NCBI GenBank assembly: GCA_963781805.1
Contig: CAWAHF010000004.1
Coordinates: 4,464,001 to 4,528,000, forward strand
Source of the DNA: JAFGPL01 sp963781805
GTDB taxonomy: Bacteria > Bacteroidota > Bacteroidia > Bacteroidales > UBA10428
DNA: 64,000 nucleotides
Direction of reading: 5' to 3'
Positions within the stretch are counted from its first letter, which is position 1, and each line of letters begins with the position of its first letter. Of this stretch, positions 53,612-62,441 are shown piece by piece. Both the position numbers and the translations under genes were made by a program. Under the pieces are notes generated by a model. That model searched no databases, was not told the DNA's origin, and saw nothing but the letters and a program-made list of their open reading frames with translations.

Positions 53612-55108
53612 ATGAACATCAAGTATTCAGTACTGGCAAAATTTTTTGGATTATTATTAATTATTTCAGCTTGCGGAGGCGGGGGAACAAGAAAGGTATC
53701 AACCACAACCGGTTGGAATTATAACGATCCCGAATCCGGTGGATTTGAGGTGAAATTTGGATACGATCAAGAGACCGGTCCAGGACTGGTATTTATCGAA
53801 GGCGGTACATATTCGATGGGTCGTGTGGAACAGGATCTGCTTTATCAATGGAACAATGTTCCACGCAGGGTTACTGTCACATCATTTTATATGGATCAAA
53901 CCGAAGTAAGGAATGTTGATTATAGGGAATATCTCTGGTGGATTAGTCGTGTATTTGTTGATTATCCTGAAGTTTACAAAAAGGCTGTGCCAGATTCCCT
54001 TGTATGGAGAAGGCCAATGGCGTATAATGAACCCTATGTCCTTTATTATTTCAGACATCCCGCCTATAATGATTACCCGGTTGTTGGTGTAAACTGGCTT
54101 CAGGCTACAGATTACTGTTCCTGGAGAACGGACAGAGTCAACGAAGGTATCCTCATACGTGAAGGTATTCTGAACCCTGATCCTAATCAGCTTGGTGAAG
54201 AAAACTTTAATACAGATGCTTATCTTGCCGGTCAATATGAAGGATTGGTAAATAAAAATCTTCCTTCTCTCGATCCGAATAAAGAATTCAGAAGTGTTGA
54301 GCTGGAAGATGGTATTTTATTGCCAAAATACAGGCTTCCCACCGAAGCAGAATGGGAATTCGCTGCTCTGGCATTGATTGGCAATTCTTACGAAGAACGT
54401 GTTTTTGAAAGAAGAATATATCCATGGGATGGTCATAATGTCAGAAACGATTCTAAAAAGAACAGAGGCGAAATTAGAGCAAATTTTGTTCGGGGTAGGG
54501 GTGACTATATGGGCGTAGCCGGAGATTTAAATGATAATGCACCAATACCTGCACCTGTTGAATCATACTGGCCAAATGATTATGGATTATATTGTATGGC
54601 TGGTAACGTAAATGAATGGGTTGAAGATGTTTACAGACCATTGACATTCGAAGATTTCAACGAATTGAATCCATTCCGCGGAAATGTTTTCACAACTTAC
54701 GAAACGGATGAAGAAGGTAATCTCGCTGAAAAAGATAGTCTTGGCCGTTTGAAATATCGTCCGGTTACAGAAGAAGAAGCCATTAACAGGTGGAATTATA
54801 AGAAATCATATTACAAGAATTACAAAGACGGAGACTATGAATCCAGCGTTATCGATGGCAATAACTGGGCAATGGACGCCAAAGCTCAAAGTGATGATTC
54901 GAGAAGAATGTATGTAAGAGATGTTGAAGGTCAGGAAGCTGCTACATTAATTAGTGACAAATCCAGAGTTTATAAAGGAGGTTCCTGGAGAGACAGAGCA
55001 TATTGGATGAGTCCTGGGACAAGAAGATTTCTTGATGAAAGCCAGTCTCGTGACGACCTTGGTTTCCGTTGTGCCATGACCAGAGTTGGAACACCCGGAG
55101 GATTTTAA
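53612..55108 (+). CDS. gldJ: GldJ, gliding/type IX secretion lipoprotein
   Basis: The start is the ATG at 53612; a TTG at 53588 would add eight residues and disrupt the lipoprotein signal. Residues 1-21 form a lipoprotein signal ending LLIISAC-G, so the product is membrane-anchored. The rest is a sulfatase-modifying-factor (SUMF1/FGE-like) fold: PGLVFIEGGTYSMGR, the YMDQTEVRNVDYREYLWW block, VVGVNWLQATDYCSWR, LPTEAEWEFAALAL, YCMAGNVNEWVEDVY and KGGSWRDRAYWMSPGTRRFL. In Flavobacterium johnsoniae GldJ is needed for gliding and the type IX system, and the gldJ-murF neighbourhood seen here matches. GldK is a relative; context favours GldJ. Confidence 0.93.
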   Translation: MNIKYSVLAKFFGLLLIISACGGGGTRKVSTTTGWNYNDPESGGFEVKFGYDQETGPGLVFIEGGTYSMGRVEQDLLYQWNNVPRRVTVTSFYMDQTEVRNVDYREYLWWISRVFVDYPEVYKKAVPDSLVWRRPMAYNEPYVLYYFRHPAYNDYPVVGVNWLQATDYCSWRTDRVNEGILIREGILNPDPNQLGEENFNTDAYLAGQYEGLVNKNLPSLDPNKEFRSVELEDGILLPKYRLPTEAEWEFAALALIGNSYEERVFERRIYPWDGHNVRNDSKKNRGEIRANFVRGRGDYMGVAGDLNDNAPIPAPVESYWPNDYGLYCMAGNVNEWVEDVYRPLTFEDFNELNPFRGNVFTTYETDEEGNLAEKDSLGRLKYRPVTEEEAINRWNYKKSYYKNYKDGDYESSVIDGNNWAMDAKAQSDDSRRMYVRDVEGQEAATLISDKSRVYKGGSWRDRAYWMSPGTRRFLDESQSRDDLGFRCAMTRVGTPGGF

Positions 55109-55131
55109 AGGTTTAAAATAACATATTTCCT

Positions 55132-55162
55132 AAAACCTCATTAGAAATAATGAGGTTTTTTT
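55132..55162 (+). terminator. gldJ terminator
   Basis: Perfect 12-bp stem AAAACCTCATTA / TAATGAGGTTTT with a GAAA tetraloop, followed by a T-run. It separates gldJ from murF 11 bases downstream, so murF probably relies on read-through or its own promoter. Confidence 0.92.
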
Positions 55163-55173
55163 ATAAAATTTAG

Positions 55174-56463
55174 ATGGGCCCGATCGAAAAGATATATTCT
55201 ATTTTCTGTGAAAATCCGATTATAACAATTGACTCCAGAAAAGTACCTGCAAATTCTATTTTTTTTGCTATTCAGGGAACAAATTTTAATGGGAACGATT
55301 TTGCAACCGATGCTCTTAATAAAGGTGCTTCCTATGCAATTGTTGATGAGTCGGTAAAAGGTGTCGATAAAAGATTTATCAAAGTTGATAATACGCTGCA
55401 GATACTCCAAAAGCTGGCTACTTACCATCGGAAAAAATTAGGGACAAAAATATTGGCAATTACCGGGACCAATGGTAAAACTACTACCAAAGAACTATGT
55501 AAAAGTATCTTAAGCAGGAAATACAACGTTTTAGCAACTTTAGGGAATCTGAATAATCATATCGGCGTACCTCTCACCCTGCTACAACTTTCAAAGACTA
55601 CAGAAATTGGTATTATTGAAATGGGGGCAAATCATCCTGGCGAGATTAGTGAATTATGCAGGATTGCTCAACCCGATTTGGGTTTAATAACCAATATTGG
55701 AAAAGCTCATCTGGAAGGTTTCGGAGATATTGATGGTGTGGTTAAAGCCAAGGGAGAATTATATGCCTATCTGCAGCAAAATAATAAGACTATTTTTGTT
55801 AATCGGGGCAATAACTATACAAATTCGCTTCTGCCAGAGAACGATAAAAATGGCATTGCTTATAATGACACGAATTATCGGGCGGAACTAATCTCCAGTA
55901 ATCCGTTTTTATCTGTAGATGTAAAATTGTCAGATAAAAGTTTTATTATAAATTCAAAACTTATCGGAAAATACAACATTGAAAATATTATTGCATCTGC
56001 GGTTGTTGGAAATTATTTTCGGGTACCTGTCAACCAGATAAAAGAAGCGATTGAAGCATATATTCCTGATAATCTTAGGTCTCAATATATTGTGACAGAA
56101 AGAAATAAGATTATTATGGATGCATATAATGCTAATCCTTCAAGCATGCAAACAGCCATTGATAATTTTCTTGAATTGGAGGGAGAAAATAAACTGATGA
56201 TTCTTGGACAGATGTTGGAATTGGGCGATGCAACCGAAAAAGAACACAGGAAGATTATTAATTATCTTGAAGAAAAGAACTTTATGAATGTAGTATTTAT
56301 CGGTAAGCTATTCTCAACTATTAAAAAAGATTCTCCCGGCCGGTTTTATCATTCTGTTGACGATTTAATTTCGAAACCTGAATTTACCAAAATTCATTCA
56401 TCTATGATATTAATTAAAGGATCCAGAGGAAATAAGCTTGAAGAATTGTTAACTTATTTATGA
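55174..56463 (+). CDS. murF: MurF, UDP-MurNAc-tripeptide-D-Ala-D-Ala ligase
   Basis: Final cytoplasmic step in making the peptidoglycan pentapeptide precursor. It has 429 residues. The N-terminal domain has ITIDSRKVPANSIFFAIQG. The ATP loop is LAITGTNGKTTTKELCKSIL (about 93-112), then NLNNHIGVPLTLL, GIIEMGANHPGEISEL and the C-terminal MDAYNANPSSMQTAI with the catalytic block. The ATG start (MGPIEKIYSI) lies 11 bases after the gldJ hairpin. Its stop overlaps a small ORF by ATGA. Confidence 0.95.
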   Translation: MGPIEKIYSIFCENPIITIDSRKVPANSIFFAIQGTNFNGNDFATDALNKGASYAIVDESVKGVDKRFIKVDNTLQILQKLATYHRKKLGTKILAITGTNGKTTTKELCKSILSRKYNVLATLGNLNNHIGVPLTLLQLSKTTEIGIIEMGANHPGEISELCRIAQPDLGLITNIGKAHLEGFGDIDGVVKAKGELYAYLQQNNKTIFVNRGNNYTNSLLPENDKNGIAYNDTNYRAELISSNPFLSVDVKLSDKSFIINSKLIGKYNIENIIASAVVGNYFRVPVNQIKEAIEAYIPDNLRSQYIVTERNKIIMDAYNANPSSMQTAIDNFLELEGENKLMILGQMLELGDATEKEHRKIINYLEEKNFMNVVFIGKLFSTIKKDSPGRFYHSVDDLISKPEFTKIHSSMILIKGSRGNKLEELLTYL

Positions 56464-56621
56464 CAGGTGTAAAATTAAGTCATCTTAAAAACAGGGAGTT
56501 TTTCTTTAATCTTAACTGCGAGCAATTATCCGGACATAATAGTGGAGATTATTTTCCTGTATATGTAAAGTCTAAGATCATGCAAAAAAATGACTATGTA
56601 GTTTTCAACTTAATTTTATAG
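56460..56621 (+). CDS. Possible small protein downstream of murF
   Basis: A 53-codon frame starting at the ATG that overlaps the murF stop (TTATGA), ending in TAG at 56619-56621. The product begins MTGVKLSHLKNREFFFNLNC and ends DYVVFNLIL. It is too short to assign and resembles no family I know. The 4-base overlap suggests translational coupling and is the main evidence. Chance ORFs of this size are common in AT-rich DNA, so it needs conservation to be believed. Confidence 0.3.
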   Translation: MTGVKLSHLKNREFFFNLNCEQLSGHNSGDYFPVYVKSKIMQKNDYVVFNLIL

Positions 56622-56706
56622 AAATATTAAAAAAATTTTTCTTTGGATTATCTGTAATGTCGTTTGACGGAAATATTTTTATTTTTGAAATTCTTTGTTA
56701 ATAAAG

Positions 56707-57441
56707 ATGAATAACCTTTATAACCCACATATTTCGGTTGATGTTGTTGTTTTTGGTTTTGACGATAACAGTGGATTAAAAGTATTACTGATTGATCGGG
56801 ACAAAAATAGTCAGGAGACCTTTAAAAGAAGGAAATTACCTGGTAATCTGATTAGTCTAAATGAGCGATTGTATGATTCTGCGATTCGGGTATTGAGGGA
56901 GTATACCGGAATTGAAAATTTGTATCTTAAGCAGTTTGCTGTATTTGATAATCCAGGTCGTATAGATAGGAATGAGGATTTACAATGGTTAATGCATGAA
57001 ACTGATACTACAATTGAACGTGTGGTCACCATTGCTTATTATTCGTTGGTTAATTTTAATCAATATGCCTGGACCGAGCTTTCCAGGGCATATAGTGCTA
57101 AATGGTACGGACTTGATGAAATTCCGCAATTGATTTTTGATCACAATCAGATAATTGAAGAAGGTCTGAATACCCTGAAGAAAGAATTCCTGACAGAACC
57201 ACTTGGTTTTGAACTACTACCCAAAAAATTTACGATCAACCAATTACAGCGAATTACTGAAGCAATTCTGGGGGTCAGGATTGATAACAGGAATTTCAGA
57301 AAGAGAATTAGTCGTCTGAACTATATTGTTCCATTAACCGAGCATCAAACAGGGGTATCACATAAACCTGCCAGGTATTATATGTTTGATCAAAAGAGAC
57401 TTGATTTGAAAAAGCGGGAACACACCGGTTTTATTATTTAA
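56707..57441 (+). CDS. NrtR-like regulator: degenerate Nudix domain plus winged helix
   Basis: The start is the ATG at 56707; a TTG at 56695 would add four residues. The 244-residue product begins MNNLYNPHISVDVVVFGFDD, a typical Nudix strand. The Nudix box reads GNLISLNERLYDSAIRVLRE: the residues expected as RE and EE are RV and EY, so hydrolase activity is probably lost. The C-terminal part, from about residue 160 on, matches the winged-helix domain of NrtR-type repressors (KKFTINQLQRITEAILG, NFRKRISRLNYIVP, KPARYYMFDQKRL). NrtR relatives sense ADP-ribose or sugar ligands; no target operon is obvious. Confidence 0.85.
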   Translation: MNNLYNPHISVDVVVFGFDDNSGLKVLLIDRDKNSQETFKRRKLPGNLISLNERLYDSAIRVLREYTGIENLYLKQFAVFDNPGRIDRNEDLQWLMHETDTTIERVVTIAYYSLVNFNQYAWTELSRAYSAKWYGLDEIPQLIFDHNQIIEEGLNTLKKEFLTEPLGFELLPKKFTINQLQRITEAILGVRIDNRNFRKRISRLNYIVPLTEHQTGVSHKPARYYMFDQKRLDLKKREHTGFII

Positions 57442-57540
57442 CTTACCAAATATCATTGATAAAAAATTTTAGCTGGCAAAAATTCATATGATAATTCATT
57501 TTATTTTAATATTTTAGCACTTATAGCTTACAATCTTACA

Positions 57541-58098
57541 ATGTCTGCACAGGTCCAATTCTTGCTTTTTGCTGTTTGTTCCATTCCTATTATTGCAGTA
57601 TCATGGCGAACCCTTTTTCAGATTAGAAGTCATGGATTATACAGGTTTTTCAGCTGGGAGTGTATTTTGTGGCTGGGTTTAACTAATTATAAATACTGGT
57701 TTAGAGATCCCTTAGGCCTGAATCAGATTCTGTCCTGGCTGTTACTTATTTATTCCCTGGGTTTAATCATTTTTGGGGTGATGGTTATGAAAAAGTCAGG
57801 TAAACCTGATCCTGACAGAAATGAAAAAAATTTATATCATTTTGAAAAAACAGCCGAGTTAATAAAATCAGGATTGTTCCGCTATATTCGCCATCCGCTT
57901 TACGGATCTCTGCTGTTTCTTACCTGGGGGATTTATCTGAAGCAAACCACAATGTCTTTATTGGTGATATCTGTCTTATCAACGATTTTTTTAATAATCA
58001 CAGCAAAAATTGAAGAAAGAGAAAATATCAGATTTTTTGGAGATGAATACAGAGAATTTATTAAAGAGACAAGGATGTTTGTACCTTTTTTATTATAG
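57541..58098 (+). CDS. Isoprenylcysteine carboxyl methyltransferase-like membrane protein
   Basis: A 185-residue membrane protein with about four or five helices. The C-terminal half has the ICMT/PEMT pattern: ELIKSGLFRYIRHPLYGSLL, where RHPxY is the SAM/lipid site, and EERENIRFFGDEYREF, the conserved E-E...GxxYxxY region. Bacterial members methylate unknown lipids or small molecules. It is followed 62 bases later by an unknown membrane protein on the same strand. The substrate cannot be stated. Confidence 0.78.
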   Translation: MSAQVQFLLFAVCSIPIIAVSWRTLFQIRSHGLYRFFSWECILWLGLTNYKYWFRDPLGLNQILSWLLLIYSLGLIIFGVMVMKKSGKPDPDRNEKNLYHFEKTAELIKSGLFRYIRHPLYGSLLFLTWGIYLKQTTMSLLVISVLSTIFLIITAKIEERENIRFFGDEYREFIKETRMFVPFLL

Positions 58099-58160
58099 AA
58101 GTAATTATTTAAAATTTAGTATCAATATTTTGTAATTATATTTTTGAGGATCATCAATTT

Positions 58161-58865
58161 ATGAAATTCAGTTTAGAGCTCATAATCCTGCTTCTTTTCG
58201 TATACATTTTCTGGCTTCATTATCAATTAATGAAAAAGAATCTATTTGTAAATTCCATTGTTGAAAGATTATCGAAACTTGAGAAAAGCTGGAATAAAGA
58301 GTATATTATGCAATTCTTAAAAAAACTTCAACATATTGATGCTGAGAGTATGATTCGGGAAGATAAAATTCTGCATGAAAATATTCTGTCGTATCTTTTA
58401 GGAAATAGTGAATGCAGGACTTTTGTGCATTATACCAAAGAAGAATCAACTGCAAAAAAAATCATTACAGAAGGATTTAAGTTTACCGAGTCTTTTCATA
58501 AGACTGCCGAGGCAATCAGTAATGATCAGATTGACTTGATTTATAAACATAATGTGCGCAAATATTTTGGAAAGTATGTTGTCGTAATATGCCTGTCTGA
58601 GAAGTTATTCGCGTTGTACGAAAATAAATTGAAAAAAATTAAAAACGTAAATCTCAGTGTAGAACAAATACTTACTGAAGAACCCTCATTTATGAATGAA
58701 AATCTGGAGGAAATATTTATTTGCCCCAAACAGTTTATCAAAGGGTATCTGAATTATGAGAGTGGTGTAATTGTGAGCAACCCCGGCTTTAATCCTGAAT
58801 ATGACTCACCGGTATTTGAACAGAATTTGAAAAAAGTTGAACGTAATTCTGATAATACAAAGTAG
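58161..58865 (+). CDS. Membrane-anchored protein of unknown function
   Basis: I do not recognise a family with confidence. The 234-residue protein has one N-terminal transmembrane helix (about 4-23) and a helical region to about residue 80. A domain of about 130 residues begins at FVHYTKEESTAKKIITEGFK (from residue 88). That H-Y-T motif followed by a KKII.EGF helix is reminiscent of ADP-ribosyltransferase-fold proteins (ART/2'-phosphotransferase-like), and a later EEIFICPKQFIKGYL could supply an acidic residue. This is only a resemblance. It diverges in function from both neighbours and overlaps neither. Confidence 0.5.
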   Translation: MKFSLELIILLLFVYIFWLHYQLMKKNLFVNSIVERLSKLEKSWNKEYIMQFLKKLQHIDAESMIREDKILHENILSYLLGNSECRTFVHYTKEESTAKKIITEGFKFTESFHKTAEAISNDQIDLIYKHNVRKYFGKYVVVICLSEKLFALYENKLKKIKNVNLSVEQILTEEPSFMNENLEEIFICPKQFIKGYLNYESGVIVSNPGFNPEYDSPVFEQNLKKVERNSDNTK

Positions 58866-58884
58866 AAGGGATCTGTTTTTCGGT

Positions 58885-59745
58885 TTAAGGCTCGGGAGAC
58901 TTAAATTTTCTGTCTTCGTGGCCAAATCTGTCAGAGATAAATCCTATGATTTCGTTTGCAGTAGTTTCAATGGGTTTATTTGTGACGTTTATTTTTGTGA
59001 ATTTTCCACGTTCAAAAACCAGATTGGCATGCTTAATTTCCTTTATTACTTCGGAATAATCTACATAATTCTGATTGGTTACATTGTGCATCTGCATAAG
59101 TCGTTTTTGCCTTTGAGAAATGAGATAATTGATATTGATTGTCAAGCCAAACACTCTGTCAGGATTTAACTCAAATAGTTGTTCGGGAGGACTTATACCC
59201 ATTACAATGGGAACGTTTGCCACCTTCCAGCCAAACATCGACATATACACACTCAAAGGGGTTTTCCCGCTTCTGGATACTCCGGTTAAAATAATCTCTG
59301 CTTCATACAGCCTATCAGGGTTTAGACCGTCGTCATGGTTCATGGTGTATTCAATTGCTTCAATTCTTTCAAAATATCTTGCATTAATTCTCCGGTAGAG
59401 ACCCGGAACATTAGACGATTTCAAACCAAGCTCCTGTTCAATATAATCAGCCAGCGGACCCATAAAGTCAATCTCCCTTACTCCATGTCTTTTGCATGCA
59501 TCAATCAGAATCCTTCTTAATCCTGAGTTTACCATAGTATGAGTCAGCAGACCTTTTGCATTCTTCACTTTTAATACAACTTCTTCTATTTTTTCTGCAC
59601 TTTGTACTTCAGGAATTACAACAACAGGAAGTTTATTTTCCGGATATTGGATCAGTAATGAATGGATCATCGTATGACCCGCAATTCCTTTGCCGCCTGA
59701 AACAACAAATATTGGAATATTCGTATTGCCAGAATTCCGACTCAT
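58885..59745 (-). CDS. PpsR-like kinase/pyrophosphorylase (DUF299)
   Basis: A 286-residue protein of the family that regulates PEP synthase (PpsR) or pyruvate phosphate dikinase (PDRP) by ADP-dependent threonine phosphorylation and phosphate-dependent dephosphorylation. The P-loop GVSRSGKTP lies at 155-163. Before it, DFMGPLADYIE and YFERIEAIEYTMNHDDG are conserved; after it come PIVMGISPPEQLFELN and GLTININYLISQRQKRL. The target enzyme is not encoded nearby. The N terminus begins with IFVVSGGKGIAGHTMIHSLL, the regulator's usual opening. Confidence 0.93.
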   Translation of the reverse strand: MSRNSGNTNIPIFVVSGGKGIAGHTMIHSLLIQYPENKLPVVVIPEVQSAEKIEEVVLKVKNAKGLLTHTMVNSGLRRILIDACKRHGVREIDFMGPLADYIEQELGLKSSNVPGLYRRINARYFERIEAIEYTMNHDDGLNPDRLYEAEIILTGVSRSGKTPLSVYMSMFGWKVANVPIVMGISPPEQLFELNPDRVFGLTININYLISQRQKRLMQMHNVTNQNYVDYSEVIKEIKHANLVFERGKFTKINVTNKPIETTANEIIGFISDRFGHEDRKFKSPEP

Positions 59746-59940
59746 GATGGTACGTATTTAACCTTTAACACATCGATATAAATTAATGATTAAAATTACT
59801 TGTATACTAACAATTTAATCATTAACCTGTTTAATCAGAAATGAACAATAAGTGAAAAAATATGATCAATGAGATATTAGCTTATTTCTAATACATGTCC
59901 AATAATTTGGTTCCATTAAAAAAAAATCGATGGATATTAA

Positions 59941-61341
59941 TCATATTTCAAATTCATCACCCCGTGCAGGAATATGTGAATTATTAAATCCTGCATCAGT
60001 AAGCTTGATTTGGTAATGTTCCTGGGTTTCCTTTTCTCCATGTACAATAAACGTCTGAGCTATCTGTGGCATGTCCTGGCACCCAAGAAACTGAATCATC
60101 TCTTTGTAGTCGCCATGTCCGCTGTAAGAATCTATTCTTCTGATATCTGCATTAACTTCATACATATTTCCATGAATCGAAATATGTTTTTCACCTCTAA
60201 GTATCCTGGCACCAAGTGTGGCTGGTGCGCAATAACCTACCGCAAGAATGGTATTACGGGGATTGGAAATACTGTTAGCCAAATGATGCTTCACTCTTCC
60301 TGCTTCCATCATTCCCGATGCAGAGATAATAATACACGGTTTGGTAATGTTATTCAGTTTTTTGGAGTCTTCGGCGCTTTTGATATAAAACAGGGTATTG
60401 AATCCAAAAGGATCAGGATCGGTTTCCATCACCTCAAGAATGTCTTTGTTAAAACATTCCGGATGCATCCTGAAAACATTGGTAGCATTAATTGCCAGGG
60501 GACTGTCCACATAAATATCTACTTTGGGTAGCTTATTGTCGTTGTAAAAATTATTGAGAGAATATACAATCTCCTGGGTTCTGCCCACGCTGAAGGATGG
60601 AATAATCAATTTCCCTTTTTTATCGACACAAGTTTCAAGAACTACCTCCAATAACTCATTTTCTGATATAATTTTATCTTCGTGTAACCTGTCTCCATAA
60701 GTTGATTCGGTGATCAGAATGTCTGTCTGCGGAAATGCCTGCGGGGGTTTTAAGATACGGTTCACGGGTCTGCCAATATCTCCGGTATAAGCTATTTTTG
60801 TAACCTTTCCCTTTTCTTTAATTTCGATATTGGCAACTCCGCTTCCCAACATATGGCCAGTATTGGTAAACTTTACCTTAATATTTTCATCAATATGTAA
60901 TTTCCTGTTATAGGGAATGCCAATAAAAAGAGCCATCGATTCGGTTGCTTCATCTTTAGTATAGATTGGTTCAACAGGAGGAAGTCCTTGTCGCGCACGT
61001 TTCTTATTAAAAGTATAGGTATCATGTTCCTGTATATGGCCTGCATCGGCAAGCATAATGGTACAAAGATCGCGGGTGGCATGTGTACAGATTACCGAGC
61101 CTCTGAATCCGAGTTTATACACGAAGGGGATTAGCCCTGAGTGATCGATATGCGCATGTGTCAGAATGATGTGATTGATTTCTGAAGGTTCAAATCCCAA
61201 ATCGCGGTTCATGGAATCAGTCGCTAAACCTTTCCCCTGGTACATTCCACAATCGAGGAGAATTTTTTTGCCGCTTTCAGTTGTTATCAGATGTTTGCTG
61301 CCGGTGACTTCTCTCGCAGCTCCAAGGAATTTAATAATCAT
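59941..61341 (-). CDS. Beta-CASP metallo-beta-lactamase-fold RNA hydrolase
   Basis: A 466-residue member of the CPSF73-like/beta-CASP group (YSH1-type), predicted to cut RNA in the cytoplasm. Metal motif THAHIDHSG (His62, His64, Asp66, His67) is complete. Further ligands lie in FTNTGHMLGSGV and IAYTGDIGRPVNRIL. The beta-CASP insertion runs from about 210 to 380 with TESTYGDRLH, IIPSFSVGRTQEIVY and IIISASGMMEAGRVKHHL. The C terminus has SGHGDYKEMIQFL and FIVHGEKETQEHY, typical late motifs. It has no operon partner. Confidence 0.93.
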   Translation of the reverse strand: MIIKFLGAAREVTGSKHLITTESGKKILLDCGMYQGKGLATDSMNRDLGFEPSEINHIILTHAHIDHSGLIPFVYKLGFRGSVICTHATRDLCTIMLADAGHIQEHDTYTFNKKRARQGLPPVEPIYTKDEATESMALFIGIPYNRKLHIDENIKVKFTNTGHMLGSGVANIEIKEKGKVTKIAYTGDIGRPVNRILKPPQAFPQTDILITESTYGDRLHEDKIISENELLEVVLETCVDKKGKLIIPSFSVGRTQEIVYSLNNFYNDNKLPKVDIYVDSPLAINATNVFRMHPECFNKDILEVMETDPDPFGFNTLFYIKSAEDSKKLNNITKPCIIISASGMMEAGRVKHHLANSISNPRNTILAVGYCAPATLGARILRGEKHISIHGNMYEVNADIRRIDSYSGHGDYKEMIQFLGCQDMPQIAQTFIVHGEKETQEHYQIKLTDAGFNNSHIPARGDEFEI

Positions 61342-61472
61342 TGAAATTGAAATAAGTGAATAAAAATATTCAGGAACTAACTTCCTGTGACTGCCATAAA
61401 ATTAAACAATTCTGTGAAGTATTAAAACAAATTACTTCGGATGTAAAAATTATCTGTAATTTTCTTCTTCAT

Positions 61473-62441
61473 TCATCTAAGCGCATGAATAATCAAATAG
61501 CTAAGATAAATCAGATATCCTGCAAATAAGATGAATGATTCCCATCGGTCGAGTCTTTTTTTCTTTCCTGTAAACATGGCAATGAACAAAAATGCGGTTC
61601 CTGTCAGATAAATAATTATGTCGAAATTAAATGATATGTTGTATTGAATAGGGCGGATTACGGATGTGATGCCTAAAACAAACAGAATATTAAAAATATT
61701 AGAACCAATTACATTTCCAATAGCCAGATCACTTCTTTTTTTAAATGCTGCAACTGCAGAGGTGGCTAATTCAGGCAGCGATGTTCCCGTGGCAACAATG
61801 GTAAGACCTATAATTTTCTCATTTACATGTAAGGTTTTGGCAAGTTCTACAGCATTATTAACAACCATTCTGCCACCAAAGATCAGAAAGGCAAATCCAC
61901 CGGTAATATATAAAACTGTTTTGGTTATACCAAACACTTTTATTGAGTCAGAATTGGTATCAGGTTCGGCCTTAAGATTGTGAAATGCATAATAGATAAA
62001 AAGACTGAAAACGGACAGGAGGATAATTCCGTCATACCATTTGATAACGTTTTGAGAAGATTTGAACAAAAAGACATCATTTGCCAATAATAATAATAAA
62101 ATCCCTGCAAACAGAGACAAGGGGATTTCTTTCCAGACAGTTTTGGACTGAACGACAATAGGATAAATTAAACCTGCCAAACCGAGTATAAGAAACAGAT
62201 TGAAAATATTACTGCCAATAATATTTCCCAGAGAGACATCATTATAATTTTTAATTGCTGCAACAATATTCACTACCAATTCCGGAGCTGAAGTACCGAA
62301 TGCCACAATCGTCAGACCTATTGTTAATTCAGAGACATGGTATCTTTTGGCCAGTGAGGAGGATCCATCGACAAGGAAATCGGCGCCTTTTATAATCAAC
62401 AAAAAACCTAAAATTAATAAGCCTGTATCAGCCAGCATCAC
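61473..62441 (-). CDS. Na+/Ca2+ exchanger (YrbG-like)
   Basis: A 322-residue membrane antiporter with about ten helices in two inverted repeats. Each repeat carries the alpha motif: TIGLTIVAFGTSAPELVVNI (about 40-60) and KIIGLTIVATGTSLPELATS, followed by SLGNIIGSNIFNLFLILG and AIGNVIGSNIFNILFVLG. Acidic residues in the GTSxPE motifs are the ion ligands. The start overlaps the stop of the upstream site-2 protease gene by 4 bases, so the two are translated together. Confidence 0.94.
   Translation of the reverse strand: MMLADTGLLILGFLLIIKGADFLVDGSSSLAKRYHVSELTIGLTIVAFGTSAPELVVNIVAAIKNYNDVSLGNIIGSNIFNLFLILGLAGLIYPIVVQSKTVWKEIPLSLFAGILLLLLANDVFLFKSSQNVIKWYDGIILLSVFSLFIYYAFHNLKAEPDTNSDSIKVFGITKTVLYITGGFAFLIFGGRMVVNNAVELAKTLHVNEKIIGLTIVATGTSLPELATSAVAAFKKRSDLAIGNVIGSNIFNILFVLGITSVIRPIQYNISFNFDIIIYLTGTAFLFIAMFTGKKKRLDRWESFILFAGYLIYLSYLIIHALR

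Noticed and set aside
53882..54235. 117-residue minus-strand ORF within gldJ
   Set aside because: Shadow of the SUMF1-fold coding frame; no recognisable protein features.
60010..60531. 173-residue plus-strand ORF
   Set aside because: Lies antisense to the beta-CASP nuclease, whose motifs are complete; its translation looks like reverse-frame noise.
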